Shown here: piece after piece, positions 44,008 through 55,084 of the stretch
How positions within the stretch are numbered: position 1 is the stretch's first letter
Layout: each line of letters opens with the position of its first letter
Assembly (NCBI RefSeq): GCF_038502225.1
Contig: NC_091311.1
Span: 33,855,296 to 33,919,295 of the forward strand
Direction of reading: 5' to 3'
From: Cherax quadricarinatus
Taxonomy: Eukaryota > Arthropoda > Malacostraca > Decapoda > Parastacidae
DNA length: 64,000 nt
The notes under the pieces: generated by a model
Databases searched by the model: none
Seen by the model: the letters and a program-made list of their open reading frames with translations, nothing else
What the model was told of the DNA's origin: nothing
Position numbers and translations under genes: made by a program

Positions 44008-46085
44008 CAGTAGGGCCCCGCTTTACGGCATTTTGCTTTACGGCATTCCGCTAATACGGTCATTTCAAATTATGACCTAAACTCACTATACGGCTCCCCC
44101 AGCTGACTTTCTAATACGGTCACCGCACCCAACCCTGTTTGTTTACATTCTCTGTGAGATCCGTAAGCACTAAGTCTCTCCATTTTGTCTGGAAACTCCA
44201 AAATTTCAAGTGTTTTTAAAAGTTATTTCATATTTTATATATACTCTGATAATTATACTTATGTATACCTGTACCTAAATAAACTTACACACTGTGCTGG
44301 CCTGCAGGTACACATTAAAATCAGTAAGAGTGTCTTATGTATCTAGACGTCATATTAGTAATGATAATAATAATCACCGAGTCTCATTTAAATGTCGTAT
44401 ATTACGTTAATATACATATTTTCGTTAATCCATCTACGATATTTTTTCAAAATTATATAATAAACACAACGCATAACATATAAATATGATAAATACACCC
44501 CACAGTAGAATAAATAAACATAAATATGAGATGTGGTAGCAGACGACTTGCACATGTGACGCCATATTAGAAATAATAATAATAATAATCATCGAGTCTC
44601 ATTAAATGTTGTATATTACATTAACATACACATTTTCATTAATCCATCCATGATATTTTTTTCAAAATTATGTAATAAACATGATACATAACATATAAAG
44701 ATGATAAATACACCTCACAATAGAATAAACAAACATAAATATGAGATGTGGTAGCCAGATAACTTGTATAAGTGACAGCAAGAATAAAATTTTCTCTAAT
44801 CTAACATAAGAGAAAATGTGTTACTGGGGGTAACTGTAGAAAATTATTCCTTTTGTATGTATATAAGTTTATTCAGGTATACACAAATACAGTTACATAG
44901 ATTATCATACATAACAGCATATGTGTAGTGAACCCAGGATAACCCAAAATAGTCAGAGTGACTTCAAATTCAAAGTTTATTCTCTATAAGGATTACAATG
45001 CTGAGTTTACAGAATTTAGTTATTGTGTGGTTTACATGTAGTAAAATAATTACAGAGTGTACCACTAGAACACCTAGCATGGCTAGGCATTTCGAGCAGA
45101 CTTAAATTAAATCTTAAGTTTAAAATATTACAAAATTATGAGGTAAGCTGGTATTATGGCTAAGTGACTAAATACTAGTTTGTGAGTTTAGCAATGTGAA
45201 TGCTTTTGTTTTGGCACTATACATAGTTTCAGTATTGGAGTATCACAGGCCAACTTATGACTAGTTAAGATTCATTATTTTGAGATTGAGATTGATATTT
45301 CTGTTTATGGTCAAATGGGCGAGTGAGTGTAAGTGTTAACCACCAGGTGGTATTCGTGTAATTAGTTGACAGGGTGTATCAGGGAGGTAAGATGTTTTCT
45401 GATGGTAGTTTTGAAGGTGATGAATGTGTCTGCAGTTTTAGAATTTTCAGGTAGGGTGTTCCAGATTTTAGGGCCTTTGACATACATTGAATTTTTGTAA
45501 AGGTTTCACTTCTCAAAATGATGTTAAATGAGAATGGGAGTGTTCTTTATTTATTCTACTGTATCAATGTAGAGACAACTTGTACACAATGTAACTTGTA
45601 CACAAACCAGACATGTACACTTTGTTTACAAAACTTACCTTCGCCTGGTTTGTTTACATAACTGCGCCTGTCCTCCCTCATGTACTCATTCTTTCTCTCT
45701 CTCATTTATTCGTTTTATCTCATTTACTTATTCTTGACCCTACATTAAGACTACAAATATTTTAAGGTAAGTAATGAGTAAACTGTAAATGCATTTTATC
45801 GCTCTGGGATGCTTAAATGTAACAGAATATTATGTGGCCTGGTATGGTAGCCCGGCTGACTACCATACATACCACACTTGATTTCTTACAATAAATACTA
45901 CTTGTCTCACCCTAGATTAAGACTATAAATATTTTAAGGTAAGTAATGAGTGCACTATGTGTGTATTGTACTTTTTTATTGTTTTTTGATGCCTAGTTCT
46001 ATTGCTAACTTAATATATGTTAGTGTAAACTTGTTATCTAGTATTTGTATGCATTTATAAGTGGAAAAAAAGGGTGTTCCCCCTA
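44008..46085 (-). mobile_element. Non-autonomous TA-target element Y, truncated copy
   Basis: Begins after TA (44006-44007) with CAGTAGGGCCCCGCTTTACG and follows, in reverse orientation, the complete copy at 51390-53228. A tandem pair of related segments (about 44270-44560 and 44560-44790) is shared. The far end is lost at about 46085. A LINE 3' end (44963-45513) has inserted inside. No coding sequence. Confidence 0.83.
44963..45513 (-). mobile_element. LINE 3' end, copy C
   Basis: Reverse complement of 11550-12240: coding end (antisense of the RLNLYKNSM to KTTVRKHLIS segment at 45370-45510), then the 3' untranslated region ending TTTATTCTCTATAAGG-side at about 44970. It gives the empty site for the SINE at 11999-12111. 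Confidence 0.85.
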
Positions 46086-46248
46086 TGTATAGTAAAAACA
46101 AGGTAAGAAATATTATTTTTAAAAACCTTAAGCAATGCATTAAGCATAAATCATCACAACAATGAACTACAATTACATTATTGTTTTTATGATTTGGAGA
46201 CCTAAATAAAAGTTTGTTTTCCATTTTTGGGGGTCAAGGAATTTTTTT

Positions 46249-46587
46249 ATTATTATCACACGGGATTCCACCAAAGGGAGGGGGGCAAAAAAAAAACTTT
46301 TACCATCATTCACTCCCTCATCTTGCCAGAAGGGTGCTTTTAAAACAGTTTTTTAAAATGCAACATTAACACCCCCCCTTCAGGTGCAGGCACGTACTTC
46401 CCATCTCCCGGACTCAATCCGGCCCGCCTTTCCCCGAATCCCCTTTATAAATGTTCTTTTCTCCCCTCCAAAAGCCCAAGTATAAAAACCCTTTGTCTCC
46501 ATTCACCCTATCAAACACCTCTGCATGCCCCGGAAGTCCAAGCCCCCCGCACACAAAACCCCCTTTCCCCCCCCCTCCAACCTTTCC
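46249..46587 (-). mobile_element. RTE retrotransposon 3' end, copy 4, running into the gap
   Basis: The antisense of the RTE 3' untranslated region is recognisable (CCATCATTCACTCC, CTTGCCAGAAGGGTGC, then CACGTACTTCCCATCTCC) despite many homopolymer errors. The end of the coding sequence is cut by the gap at 46588. Confidence 0.75.
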
Positions 46588-46687
46588 NNNNNNNNNNNNN
46601 NNNNNNNNNNNNNNNNNNNNNNNNNNNNNNNNNNNNNNNNNNNNNNNNNNNNNNNNNNNNNNNNNNNNNNNNNNNNNNNNNNNNNNN
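46588..46687. other. Assembly gap (100 N)
   Basis: Exactly 100 N, the usual placeholder for a gap of unknown size. It falls in a repeat copy, so real missing sequence could be much longer. Confidence 0.99.
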
Positions 46688-48104
46688 ACATAATTTCATA
46701 TGCATTCATGGATGAATTTCAACTTGATAAGTAAGGAGTTGAGTAGAAGAAAAGAACAGGTGCCACCCCAGCCAAAGTCATAGTGAATGAATTGATTCCT
46801 CAATGTTTTGTCGGTTTGTGGGAATGTGCAGGTACGTATTGTCAGCTGCAACCTTAAGTTAGGCTCAGAGCACCATAAAGTATGGTAATGTGAGATTCAT
46901 AGCTTTGATCTACCCCATATCAGCATTTTTACCCACTCTTTGAATCTGGCACTTATTCTTTTCTGTCATGCAATGCTTTATATGGTCAAACTCAAAAGAT
47001 GTAAAACATAAATGTATTGTACATAGGAATACAAGTACAGAAGTAGCACAAATAGAGAAAAAAAATATTTACAACATACCATTTCCTTTCCTTCTTGATT
47101 CACATTCCTTTCTGAGCACATGGCAGTTAAGAATCTACCCAAGTCTATGCCAGATTTAATTTTTGAAAAGCACAATGACAATTCTGCTCAACACTTAGCT
47201 GAACCCTGGGTTTTGGGTTTAAGAGACAGAGAAAGAGAAGAATCTTATTTCAAAGAGCCAGAGTGACAGAACAGCATGAGTGTCCTGACAGGCAGAGAAG
47301 CTAGCAAAGGGTTTATTCCCACCCTTCCACACCAGAAATTGGAAAATTTTATCTCGATGAACTTATCTTTGGTCACTGAATCATTCCTAAAATCAATCAG
47401 GCTTTCATGCAGCCCAATTCCAAGAGGAAGGGCCACTAGATTTGCATGGAATGGGTCGTAAACCAGTGTTATAACCAAATCCTGGAAATATGAACTGAAT
47501 TCCTTATCTAAAGAAATGTGGCAGTTATGATGATGTGAACTCTCTCAGAAGTCTTTCTCTGCTTGTGAAAAACTGTCCACATGGTCAAACATGACAGACT
47601 CTAGCCCTTACATGGGCCTTCAACATTAAATTTTTCCTGAAATCTCCTGACCCAGTCTATGAAAACAATGATAATAGTATCACCACCATGTATGCCCTTG
47701 TTGAAAGTTAGATGTAGTACCCCCTTCCTCATCTTATGCAAAACTCTGATTATACAAGGGTAAGTATACTGCTCCATCTTGTGGCCAGAAACACAGTAAA
47801 TAGGGATTGACAAAAATCCTTTGATCAAAAAATCCCATTAACCGAATCCCATTTTCCCAGACACCCACGCTGTAATTTGAGATACTATACAGTGCATGCA
47901 CTGTGAAGGATGGGTGAGAACATTGCAGTTCATAGGGTCATTTGAATTATGATGTCCATGCATTTCTTAGAAGATAGTAACTGAATGAGTGATAGTGAAT
48001 GTGTTTCCTTCTTCTGCTACCAAATCCTGATGAGAAACAGCTGTGGTAAAAACAAAATTTAGTACAGCTACAACATCTCAATTAAAGAGAGAAGTACTAC
48101 TGTA
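46688..48104 (-). other. Intron, no gene recognised
   Basis: Single-copy-looking DNA. Minus-strand frames at 47245-47478 (77 codons) and 47601-47828 (75 codons) are suggestive of an old degraded coding sequence but match no family I recognise, and show no splice sites in phase with the neighbouring exon. Confidence 0.5.
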
Positions 48105-48414
48105 CAGTAGGACCCCTATATCCATGGGGGATAAGTTCCAAATACCTGCTGTGGATACCAAAACCATGGATAGTAGTGAATACATCCTTATTATCAAGAT
48201 TAATTGATAAATTACACACAATAAGTGGAGAATCACTTTTTTGCTGATAGGTAGCCCTTTACGGCTACTCTTATGCTTTGAAGAGCTTCCACCATCACTA
48301 CTTTTGCACTTTGAGGCCATCATTACGAAATATTAAGGGTTATTTTTGGGCCATGGTAAACCGCAGATAACCGAAACTGCCGATACCGGACCTGCGAATA
48401 CAGAGGTCCTACTG
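48105..48414. mobile_element. 310-bp MITE
   Basis: TA-flanked (48103-48104, 48415-48416) with ends CAGTAGGACCCCTATATCC and CAGTAGGACCTCTGTATTC. No coding content. It lies 111 bp past the donor site of the exon at 48526-48585. Confidence 0.9.
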
Positions 48415-48525
48415 TATTGTATTTAGGGATTATCCAGAGAAAGAGAAGAAACACACTGAAAATATGACTATGTCTCATTAAAAGCATGTATGCAATTTAT
48501 TGAAAAATTCATTTGCAACACTTAC

Positions 48526-48585
48526 CTTGAGAAGATTCATGTTGCTGCCCTAAAGACCCTGACGTTCCCGGACCCGCATATAACC
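48526..48585 (-). CDS. Internal coding exon (60 nt) of the BTB-ZF type gene
   Basis: On the minus strand an acceptor (ATTACTCTTTTCCAG) precedes 48585 and a donor (CAAG followed by GTAAGTG) follows 48526. The 60 nt are open only as 2 + 57 + 1: LYAGPGTSGSLGQQHESSQ with split codons at both ends. Both other frames contain stops. Entry and exit phase equal those of the exon at 28483-28524 and the entry phase of both zinc-finger exons, so all four can be joined in frame. Gly/Ser/Gln-rich composition suits the disordered linker between a BTB domain and C-terminal fingers. It is GC-rich against AT-rich surroundings. No homology evidence is possible from such a short piece. Confidence 0.72.
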
Positions 48586-48789
48586 CTGGAAAAGAGTAAT
48601 TAGAAGAAAATGTAGTGTATCTTCCATGCAAAGTGCTGCAAAACAATCTTGAATAAAAGAAACTCTCTCCAAAATTTCAAGCAAATTATTAATTATATTT
48701 ATGAAGTAGAATTAAACCTATGGGTGTTATACAGTGCCTGGGGAATAGGAGGCATTCAGATTTTATCCAAAGAAGGGGAGAGTAGCGTA

Positions 48790-49510
48790 ACCCTTTCAGG
48801 GTTCAAACCCCCAATCTGAAGTGTCCACAGGGTCCAAGAATTTAAAAATAAAAAAAAAAAATTTTTTTCCTTATAAAATTGTAGAGAATCTTTCCTGAAG
48901 GTAATAAAACAAAACGTACAAAATTTTATGAAAAACTGGTGAAATAACGCTTTCGCAAATTTTGCTGTCAGCAATGTTTATGCATCGGAAATTTCGCATA
49001 CTTCGAGTCCTATTCTGGGCCAATTACATTTTTCCAGTCCACCAAATTCTTAGCTATTTTGCTAATATGTCTTCAATTCTATTGACTGAGCACAAGAAAC
49101 TTTCTAATCAACTATTTCAACTACCCAATAAAGTGATCAGAAATTGGTAATTTGGCTAATTTCACACAACTCTGAAAATACACCAATTTCAAAATAGGCT
49201 CCAGAATGAACAATGCAGGCATTCCAAGCACTAAAATAACAATTACTCTGTTCATCAGTTACATTCTAAGACTTCACACATGAATTCCATTTTGAATAAT
49301 TATTCACACAAAAAAACTAAAAGATTTACTGTTATGCATTATTGTAATAATTGTATAAATAATTAATGTCAGCGCACATTTGCATATTGGATGAGGGATG
49401 TGAACTGTTAACTCTGGAATATCAGCAAAAATTGAATATTTCCGCTAATTTGAGCTCAATTTCAAGCTACTTCAAGTCCTGAAACCAGTCAAAATCATTA
49501 CGAATTTATT
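48790..49510 (-). mobile_element. piggyBac-type MITE fragment
   Basis: Starts CCCTTTCAGGGTTC after a degraded target (GTAA). It then follows the reverse complement of the MITE at 58578-59645 (ACTACCCA, ACCAATTTCAAAATA, GAATGAACAATGCAGGCATT). It is lost near 49510 where a LINE begins. Confidence 0.78.
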
Positions 49511-49535
49511 AACTTTTTTTACTACGGTATTTGAG

Positions 49536-50603
49536 GGAGTAGATCGTGGTAATGAATATGATACTGCATATATGGACTTCAGTAAAGCTTTCGACAGAGT
49601 CCCACATCAGAGACTACTGAGGAAAATTAAGGCACATGGAATAAGAGAAATTTTTTCCTGGATAGAGGCATGGTTGTCAAATAGGCAACAGAGAGTTTGT
49701 ATAAATGGGGAGAAATCAGAGTGGGGAAGCGTCACGAGCGGTGTTCCACAGGGGTCAGTGTTGGGCCCCCTTGTTGTTCACAGTCTACATAAACGACATA
49801 GATGAGGAATAAATAGCAACTTTAGCAAGTTTGCCGATGACACCAAAATAGGTCGATTAATTCATTCTGACGAGGACATTAGAGCACTCCAGGAAGATTT
49901 GAATAGACTGATGCAGTGGTTGGAGAAGTGGCAGATGCAGTTTAACATAGACAAATGCAAATTTCTAAACATTGGACATGTAAATAACTATGCCACATAT
50001 AAACTAAATAATATAGATCTTAATACTATTATGGACTACAAAAAGGATTTGGGAGTTCTGGTTAGCAGTAATCTAAAACCAAGACAACAGTACATAAGTG
50101 TTCGCAATAAAGCGAACAGAATCCTTGACTTCATATCGAGAAGCATAAATAATAGGAGTCCTCAGGTTGTTCTTCAACTCTATATATCCTTGGTTAGGCC
50201 TCATCTAGATTATGCTGCACAGTTTTGGTCACTGCATTACAGAATAGATATACGTAAATGATCTGGAAAACGTACAAAAGAGGATGACAAAGTTGATCCC
50301 ACGTATCAGAAATCTTTCCTACGAGGATAGACTGAAGGCCCTGAATCTGCACTCTCTAGAAAGGCGTAGAGTTAGTGGGATTTGATTGTGGTGTATAAAT
50401 GGAAGACAGGAATAAATAAAGGGGATGTAAATAGCATGGTAAAAATATTTTACCCAGACAGGATTCACAGCAATGGCTTTAAGTTGGAAAACTTAAGATT
50501 CAGGATGGATATAGGAAAGCATTGGTTTGGTAATAGAGTTGTGGATGATTGGAACAAACTCCTGCGTACCGTTACAGAATTACAGATTAATGTCGTTACC
50601 TGA
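49536..50603 (+). pseudogene. CR1-like reverse transcriptase, multiply frameshifted
   Basis: Segments in order: YMDFSKAFDRVPHQRLL and TSGVPQGSVLGPL (49572-49790), KFADDTK with the catalytic FADD (about 49830), LNRLMQWLEKWQMQFNIDKC and RPHLDYAAQFW (49899-50240), then QKRMTKLIPRIRNLSYEDRL (about 50270-50330) and WFGNRVVDDWNKL to 50603. Each is a conserved block of CR1-like LINE proteins. The frame changes near 49775, 50255 and 50380 make it dead. A 25-residue gap between PLV and the FADD segment shows a small loss. Confidence 0.88.
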
Positions 50604-50605
50604 GG
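49536..50605 (+). mobile_element. CR1-like non-LTR retrotransposon fragment
   Basis: Successive frames encode the reverse transcriptase and C terminus of a CR1/L2-group LINE. It is 5'-truncated and carries several frame breaks. It is followed by two Tigger-type ends (GGGTCCACTG at about 50606-50615 and 50681-50690). Confidence 0.85.
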
Positions 50606-50711
50606 GTCCACTGTAATTGGAATTAAGTCAGATTTGGTATAAGACACTCTCTCTCTAGAACAGATTAATTATGTTATCCAGGGGTCCACTGTATTATTGT
50701 TAGTATTTTTG

Positions 50712-50842
50712 TTAATTTAGGTAATGAGAGCACAGATCTAATTCCCTAGAACAAGAGCCCCTCACCAGCATCAAGGTTACTTGATTCTGGTGAGGGGCTC
50801 TTGATCTAGGGAACTGAATCTGTGACCGGTTCTCTAAATTAA
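50712..50842. repeat. Imperfect hairpin, about 65-nt arms
   Basis: The CAAGAGCCCCTCACCAGCAT block on one side is mirrored by TGGTGAGGGGCTCTTG on the other, with CCCTAGA/TCTAGGG and AATTTAG/CTAAATT pairs further out. It may be another foldback insertion. No clear target duplication was seen. Confidence 0.8.
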
Positions 50843-50854
50843 TAATATTTAGTA

Positions 50855-50863
50855 TTATTATTA

Positions 50864-50918
<55 letters not shown>
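50855..50918. repeat. (ATT)n microsatellite
   Basis: Near-perfect ATT trinucleotide run of about 20 units. Confidence 0.95.
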
Positions 50919-50919
<1 letters not shown>

Positions 50920-51241
50920 ACGAAAGACCTTCAGCTCCCTAAATTAATAATAATAATAATACAGTGGAACCTCAAAAATCGAACGTATCACATATCGAAC
51001 GTTTCAAAAATAAGACCATTTTTTCGGACAAACTGTGTCCCTATTATCAAATGCGCCCCTATTTTCGGACCGCTGGGTACGGGACCTGTCCGCTGGCCCG
51101 CTCTGTCCGCGTCCTTGCGCAGGCGCTGTGAGCAGTCTAGCTTTGTTTATGCTTAAGTGAACACTAACCTGCGATCTCATTCACACATTTTACGATTATT
51201 TAATTGTGTTTAGTGCTTGTGGGGTTATGAAATAAGCTGCC

Positions 51242-51394
51242 ATGGACCCAAAGAAACTTGCTAGCGGTACCCCTGTGATAAAGAAAGTGAGAAACACCAT
51301 AGATGTGAAGAAGGAAATAATACAGAAGTATGAGATTGGAGTGAGACTTGTTGAGCTTGCCAGGATGTACAGAGGACTGTGGACAGTTACAGCA
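51242..51394 (+). pseudogene. Tigger transposase N-terminal helix-turn-helix remnant
   Basis: About 48 codons: MDPKKLASGTP, KVRNTIDVKKEIIQKYE and GVRLVELARMYRG, the first DNA-binding helix-turn-helix of Tigger proteins. The rest of the DNA-binding region and the whole catalytic core are deleted. The derivative might still bind its own ends if expressed; this is inference. Confidence 0.85.
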
Positions 51395-53228
51395 GGGCCC
51401 CACTTATACGGCAGGTTAGGTTCCAGGCTACCACCGTAAAGCGGAAACCGCCGTAAAGTGGAACACCCTTTTTTTCCACTTATAAATGCATACAAACACT
51501 AGATAACAAGTTTACACTAACATATATTAAGTTAGCAATAGAACCAGGCATCAAAAAACAATAAAAAAGTACAATACACACATAGTGCACTCATTACTTA
51601 CCTTAAAATATTTATAGTCTTAATCTAGGGTGAGACAAGTAGTATTTATTGTAAGAAATCAAGTGTGGTATGTATGGTAATCAGCCAGGCTACCTTACCA
51701 GGCCACCCCACCCACACATACTATTCTATGATATTTAAGCATCCCAGAGCGATAAAATGTATATACAGTTCACTCATTACTTACCTTAAAATATAGGGTG
51801 AGATGAGTAGTATTTATTGTAAAAAATCAAGTGTGGTACGTATGGTAGTCAGCCAGGCTACCATACCAGGCCACCCCACCCACACATACTATTCTATGAT
51901 ATTTAAGCATCCCAGAGCGATAAAATGTATATACAGTTCACTCATTACTTACCTTAAAATATTTGTAGTCTTAATGTAGGGTCAGGAGTAAGTAAATGAG
52001 ATAAAACGAATAAATGAGAGAGAGAAAGAATGAGTACATGAGAGGGGACAGGCGCAGAGTTATGTAAACAAACCAGGCGAACGTAAGTTTTGTAAACAAA
52101 CGAAGTGTACACGTCTGGTTTGTGTACAAGTTACATTGTGTACAGGTTGTCTCTACATTGATACGGTAAAATTAATAAAGAAGAACACTCCCATTCTCAT
52201 GTAACATCATTTTGAGAAGAAATGAAGCTCTGAGTGAAGGCAATGGAAATAAGTCACACTGACTTTTTTGGGTTATCCTAGGTTCTCTACACATATGTTG
52301 TTATGTATGATAATCTATGTAACTGTATTTGTGTATACCTGAATAAACTTACTTACATACATACGAAAGGAATAATTTTCTACAGTTACCCCCAGTAACA
52401 CATTTTCTCTTATGTTAGATTAGAGAAAATGTTATTCTTGCCATCACTTGTACAAGTTATCTGGCTCCCACATCTTATATTTATGTTTATTTATTCTATT
52501 GTGGGGTGTATTTATCATCTTTTTATGTTATGTATCGTTATGTATCGTGTTTATTATATAATTTTGAAAAAAATATCATGGATGGATTAATGAAAATGTG
52601 TATATTAACGTAATATACGACATTTAATGAGACTCGGTGAGTATTGTTATTATTATTATTATCATTTCTAATATGGCGTCACTTGTGCAAGTCGTCTGCT
52701 ACCACATCTCACATTTATGTTTATTTATTCTACTGTGGGGTGTATTTATCTTATTTATATGTTATGCATCGTGTTTATTATATAATTTTGAAAAAAATAT
52801 CATAGATGGATTAATGAAAATGTGTATATTAACGTAATATACGACATTTAAATGACTCGATGATTATTATTATCATTACTAATATGACGTCTGGAGACAT
52901 AAGACACTTACCGATTTTAATGTGTACCTGCATGCCAGCACAGTATGTAAATTTATTTAGGTACAGGTATACATAAGTATAATTATCAGAGTATATATAA
53001 AATATGAAATAACTTTTAAAAACATTTGAAATTTTGGAGTTTCCAGACAAAATGGAGAGACTTAGTGCTTACTGAGCTCACAGAGAATGTAAACAAACAG
53101 GGTGGGGCACGGTGACCGTATTAGAAAGTCAAGTGGGGGGAGCCGTATAGCGAGTTTTGGTCATAATTTGAAATGACCATATTAGCAGAACGCCGTAAAG
53201 TGAAACGCCATAAAGCGGGGCCCTCCTG
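51390..53228. mobile_element. Non-autonomous TA-target element Y, complete copy
   Basis: 1839 bp, TA-flanked (51388-51389, 53229-53230), inserted in GACAGT-TA-TTTTGTG of a satellite unit. Ends CAGCAGGGCCCCACTTATAC and CAGGAGGGCCCCGCTTTATG. Two pairs of internal direct repeats are clear: about 51570-51780 with 51780-51970, and about 52440-52640 with 52670-52870. No coding domain. Confidence 0.9.
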
Positions 53229-53690
53229 TATTTTGTGAGACAGAAACAGACGACTGTGGAGTTATTTTGTGAGACAGAAACAGACAACTGTGGAGTTATT
53301 TTGTGAGACAGAAACAGACAACTGTGGAGTTATTTTGTGAGACAGAAACAGACGACTGTGGAGTTATTTTGTGAGACAAACAGACGATTGTGGACAGTTA
53401 TTTTGTGAGACAGAAACAGACGACTGTGGAGTTATTTTGTGAAACAGAAAAAGATGACTGTGGAGTTATTTTGCGAGACAAACAGACGATTGTGGACAGT
53501 TATTTTGCTAGACAGAAACAGACGACTGTGGACAGTTATTTTGCGAGACAGAAACAGACGACTGTGGAGTTACTTTGTGAGACAAACAGACAATTGTGGA
53601 CAGTTATTTTGTGAGACAGAAACAGACGACTGTGGATAGTTATTTTATGAGACAGAAACAGAGGACTGGAGACAGCTATTTTGTGAGACT
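53229..53690 (+). repeat. Transposase-derived tandem repeat, copy 2
   Basis: Same unit as 20639-21640 (GACAGTTATTTTGTGAGACA type, DSYFVRQKQTTV in one frame), about 14 units. At its right edge the repeat merges smoothly into ordinary transposase tail coding. Confidence 0.92.
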
Positions 53691-53811
53691 GGGGTCCAAT
53701 GACTCACAAGCTGGTCCTAGTGGCATTAAAATACAGAGAAGGGAAGCAACCCCAGAGAGGGCTTTGATACCGGAAGTCCTCATGGAGGGGGATTCTCCTT
53801 CCAAACAATAA
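53690..53811 (+). pseudogene. Tigger transposase tail end
   Basis: Frame SNDSQAGPSGIKIQRREATPE then LMEGDSPSKQ and stop at 53809-53811. It is the conserved end of this transposase group, continuing directly from the satellite frame. Confidence 0.87.
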
Positions 53812-54111
53812 CCCCAACTCCCTCTCTCCTCCTCCCTATCTTCCAGATGCCATCACCAATCTTCAATAAAGGTAAGTAAAAATGTTATTTTATATTACTA
53901 TACATAATTAAAGACTAGAGCATTTGTTGTATGTATAACTGTAATTAATCTCTATAAAATGTATTTTTTTTTTGTGAATATTTTTGGAGTTTGGGAACGG
54001 ATTAATTGTATTTCCATTATTTCTTATGGGAAATATTGCTTCGAATTTCAGACTTTTCAAATTTAGAACTAGCTCCTGGAACGGATTAAGTTCGATTTTT
54101 GAGGTTCCACT

Positions 54112-54113
<2 letters not shown>

Positions 54114-54165
<52 letters not shown>
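54114..54165. repeat. (TAA)n microsatellite
   Basis: TAA run abutting the right end of the Tigger derivative. A related run (ATT) abuts near its left end, so the element probably landed within a TAA microsatellite. Confidence 0.93.
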
Positions 54166-54834
54166 TGTAATAATAATTCAGAATGTTGCCGCTAGTTGGC
54201 ACAGCTGATGCCAAAACATCCGGTAAGCAGTACACATGTTTACATTGCTAAGGAAGCAGTTCTCTCATGCTTGCTTGCATTTTTTTTAAGAGTCATTTGG
54301 CTAAATTTCTTTTTCTCTAACCATGGGTCCTAATAAAATAAGTGCAAAGGACAGTGCTGAGAAGAAAAAAATGATGATTTCCATGGACTTAGCCAGGCAA
54401 TAACAGCTTAGTACATCAACGATATGTAGATACTAAAGTTGTATCAGTTATTTTCAGTGATTAAACAAAACAAATTGCATCAGTTAAATTCAGGGACCAA
54501 ACAAAACAATGATGTTGTTGGAGGTTTACCGGGCCACTGACATCATACGCCATACCCTCAGCCTCCCCACCCTCAACCTCCCCCACCATCTCTGTTCCAA
54601 GTGTGTAAGTATATATTTTATATAAACAGTTTAATATTTCTCTACATTCTGTAGTGTATTATGATTTATTATGTTTTTATATATGATATTTCTGCAGTTA
54701 TCCTCACAAATACTCTATTTTCTCCTACAACAAGAGCATGGGAAGATACTATAGTCAAAGATGGACAGGAAATGGCGGATGCTTCCGCTGCTGCCTCTGT
54801 CACCATATTATGGCCTATTTTATTCATTCTAGAG
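54166..54834 (+). mobile_element. Repeat of unclear type with Tigger-like start
   Basis: A start MGPNKISAKDSAEKKK at 54324 resembles Tigger/Jerky-type N termini but stops after about 26 codons. The right portion (about 54690-54830) resembles 59740-59935, so both belong to one dispersed repeat. Ends not identified. Confidence 0.5.
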
Positions 54835-55084
54835 TACAGTGGACCCCCAGATTAAAATGTCATCAGATTACGTAAAATTCAGATTAAGTAACGTTATTAC
54901 ATCAAAATATTGGCTCGGCTAATGACAAAGAACTCTGCTAAAGTCATTCGTCCTGAATGTGTCCGTGTGCCATGAGCAGCCCGGATAGTGTGCCATTGTT
55001 TACAAGCCAGTGAGGACGATTCTATGTATATATGCGATACATTTTTTATTATTCCATTGTTGTCAGTGCTTGTAACTGGTAAAT

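Larger units (their letters stand above)
50962..54112 (+). mobile_element. Tigger/pogo deletion derivative with internal satellite, copy 2
   Basis: TA-flanked (50960-50961, 54113-54114), ends CAGTGGAACCTCAAAAATCG. It has the same leader, start (MDPKKLASGTP at 51242) and N-terminal remnant as the copy at 20234. Both join the array at the same place (MYRGLWTV), so the deletion predates both insertions. Element Y has inserted into the first repeat unit. The tail coding and 3' end follow the array. Confidence 0.9.

Noticed and set aside
50690..50850. Rho-independent terminator-like hairpin
   Set aside because: Bacterial terminators do not apply here; the hairpin is long, imperfect and not followed by a T-run, and looks like a foldback repeat.
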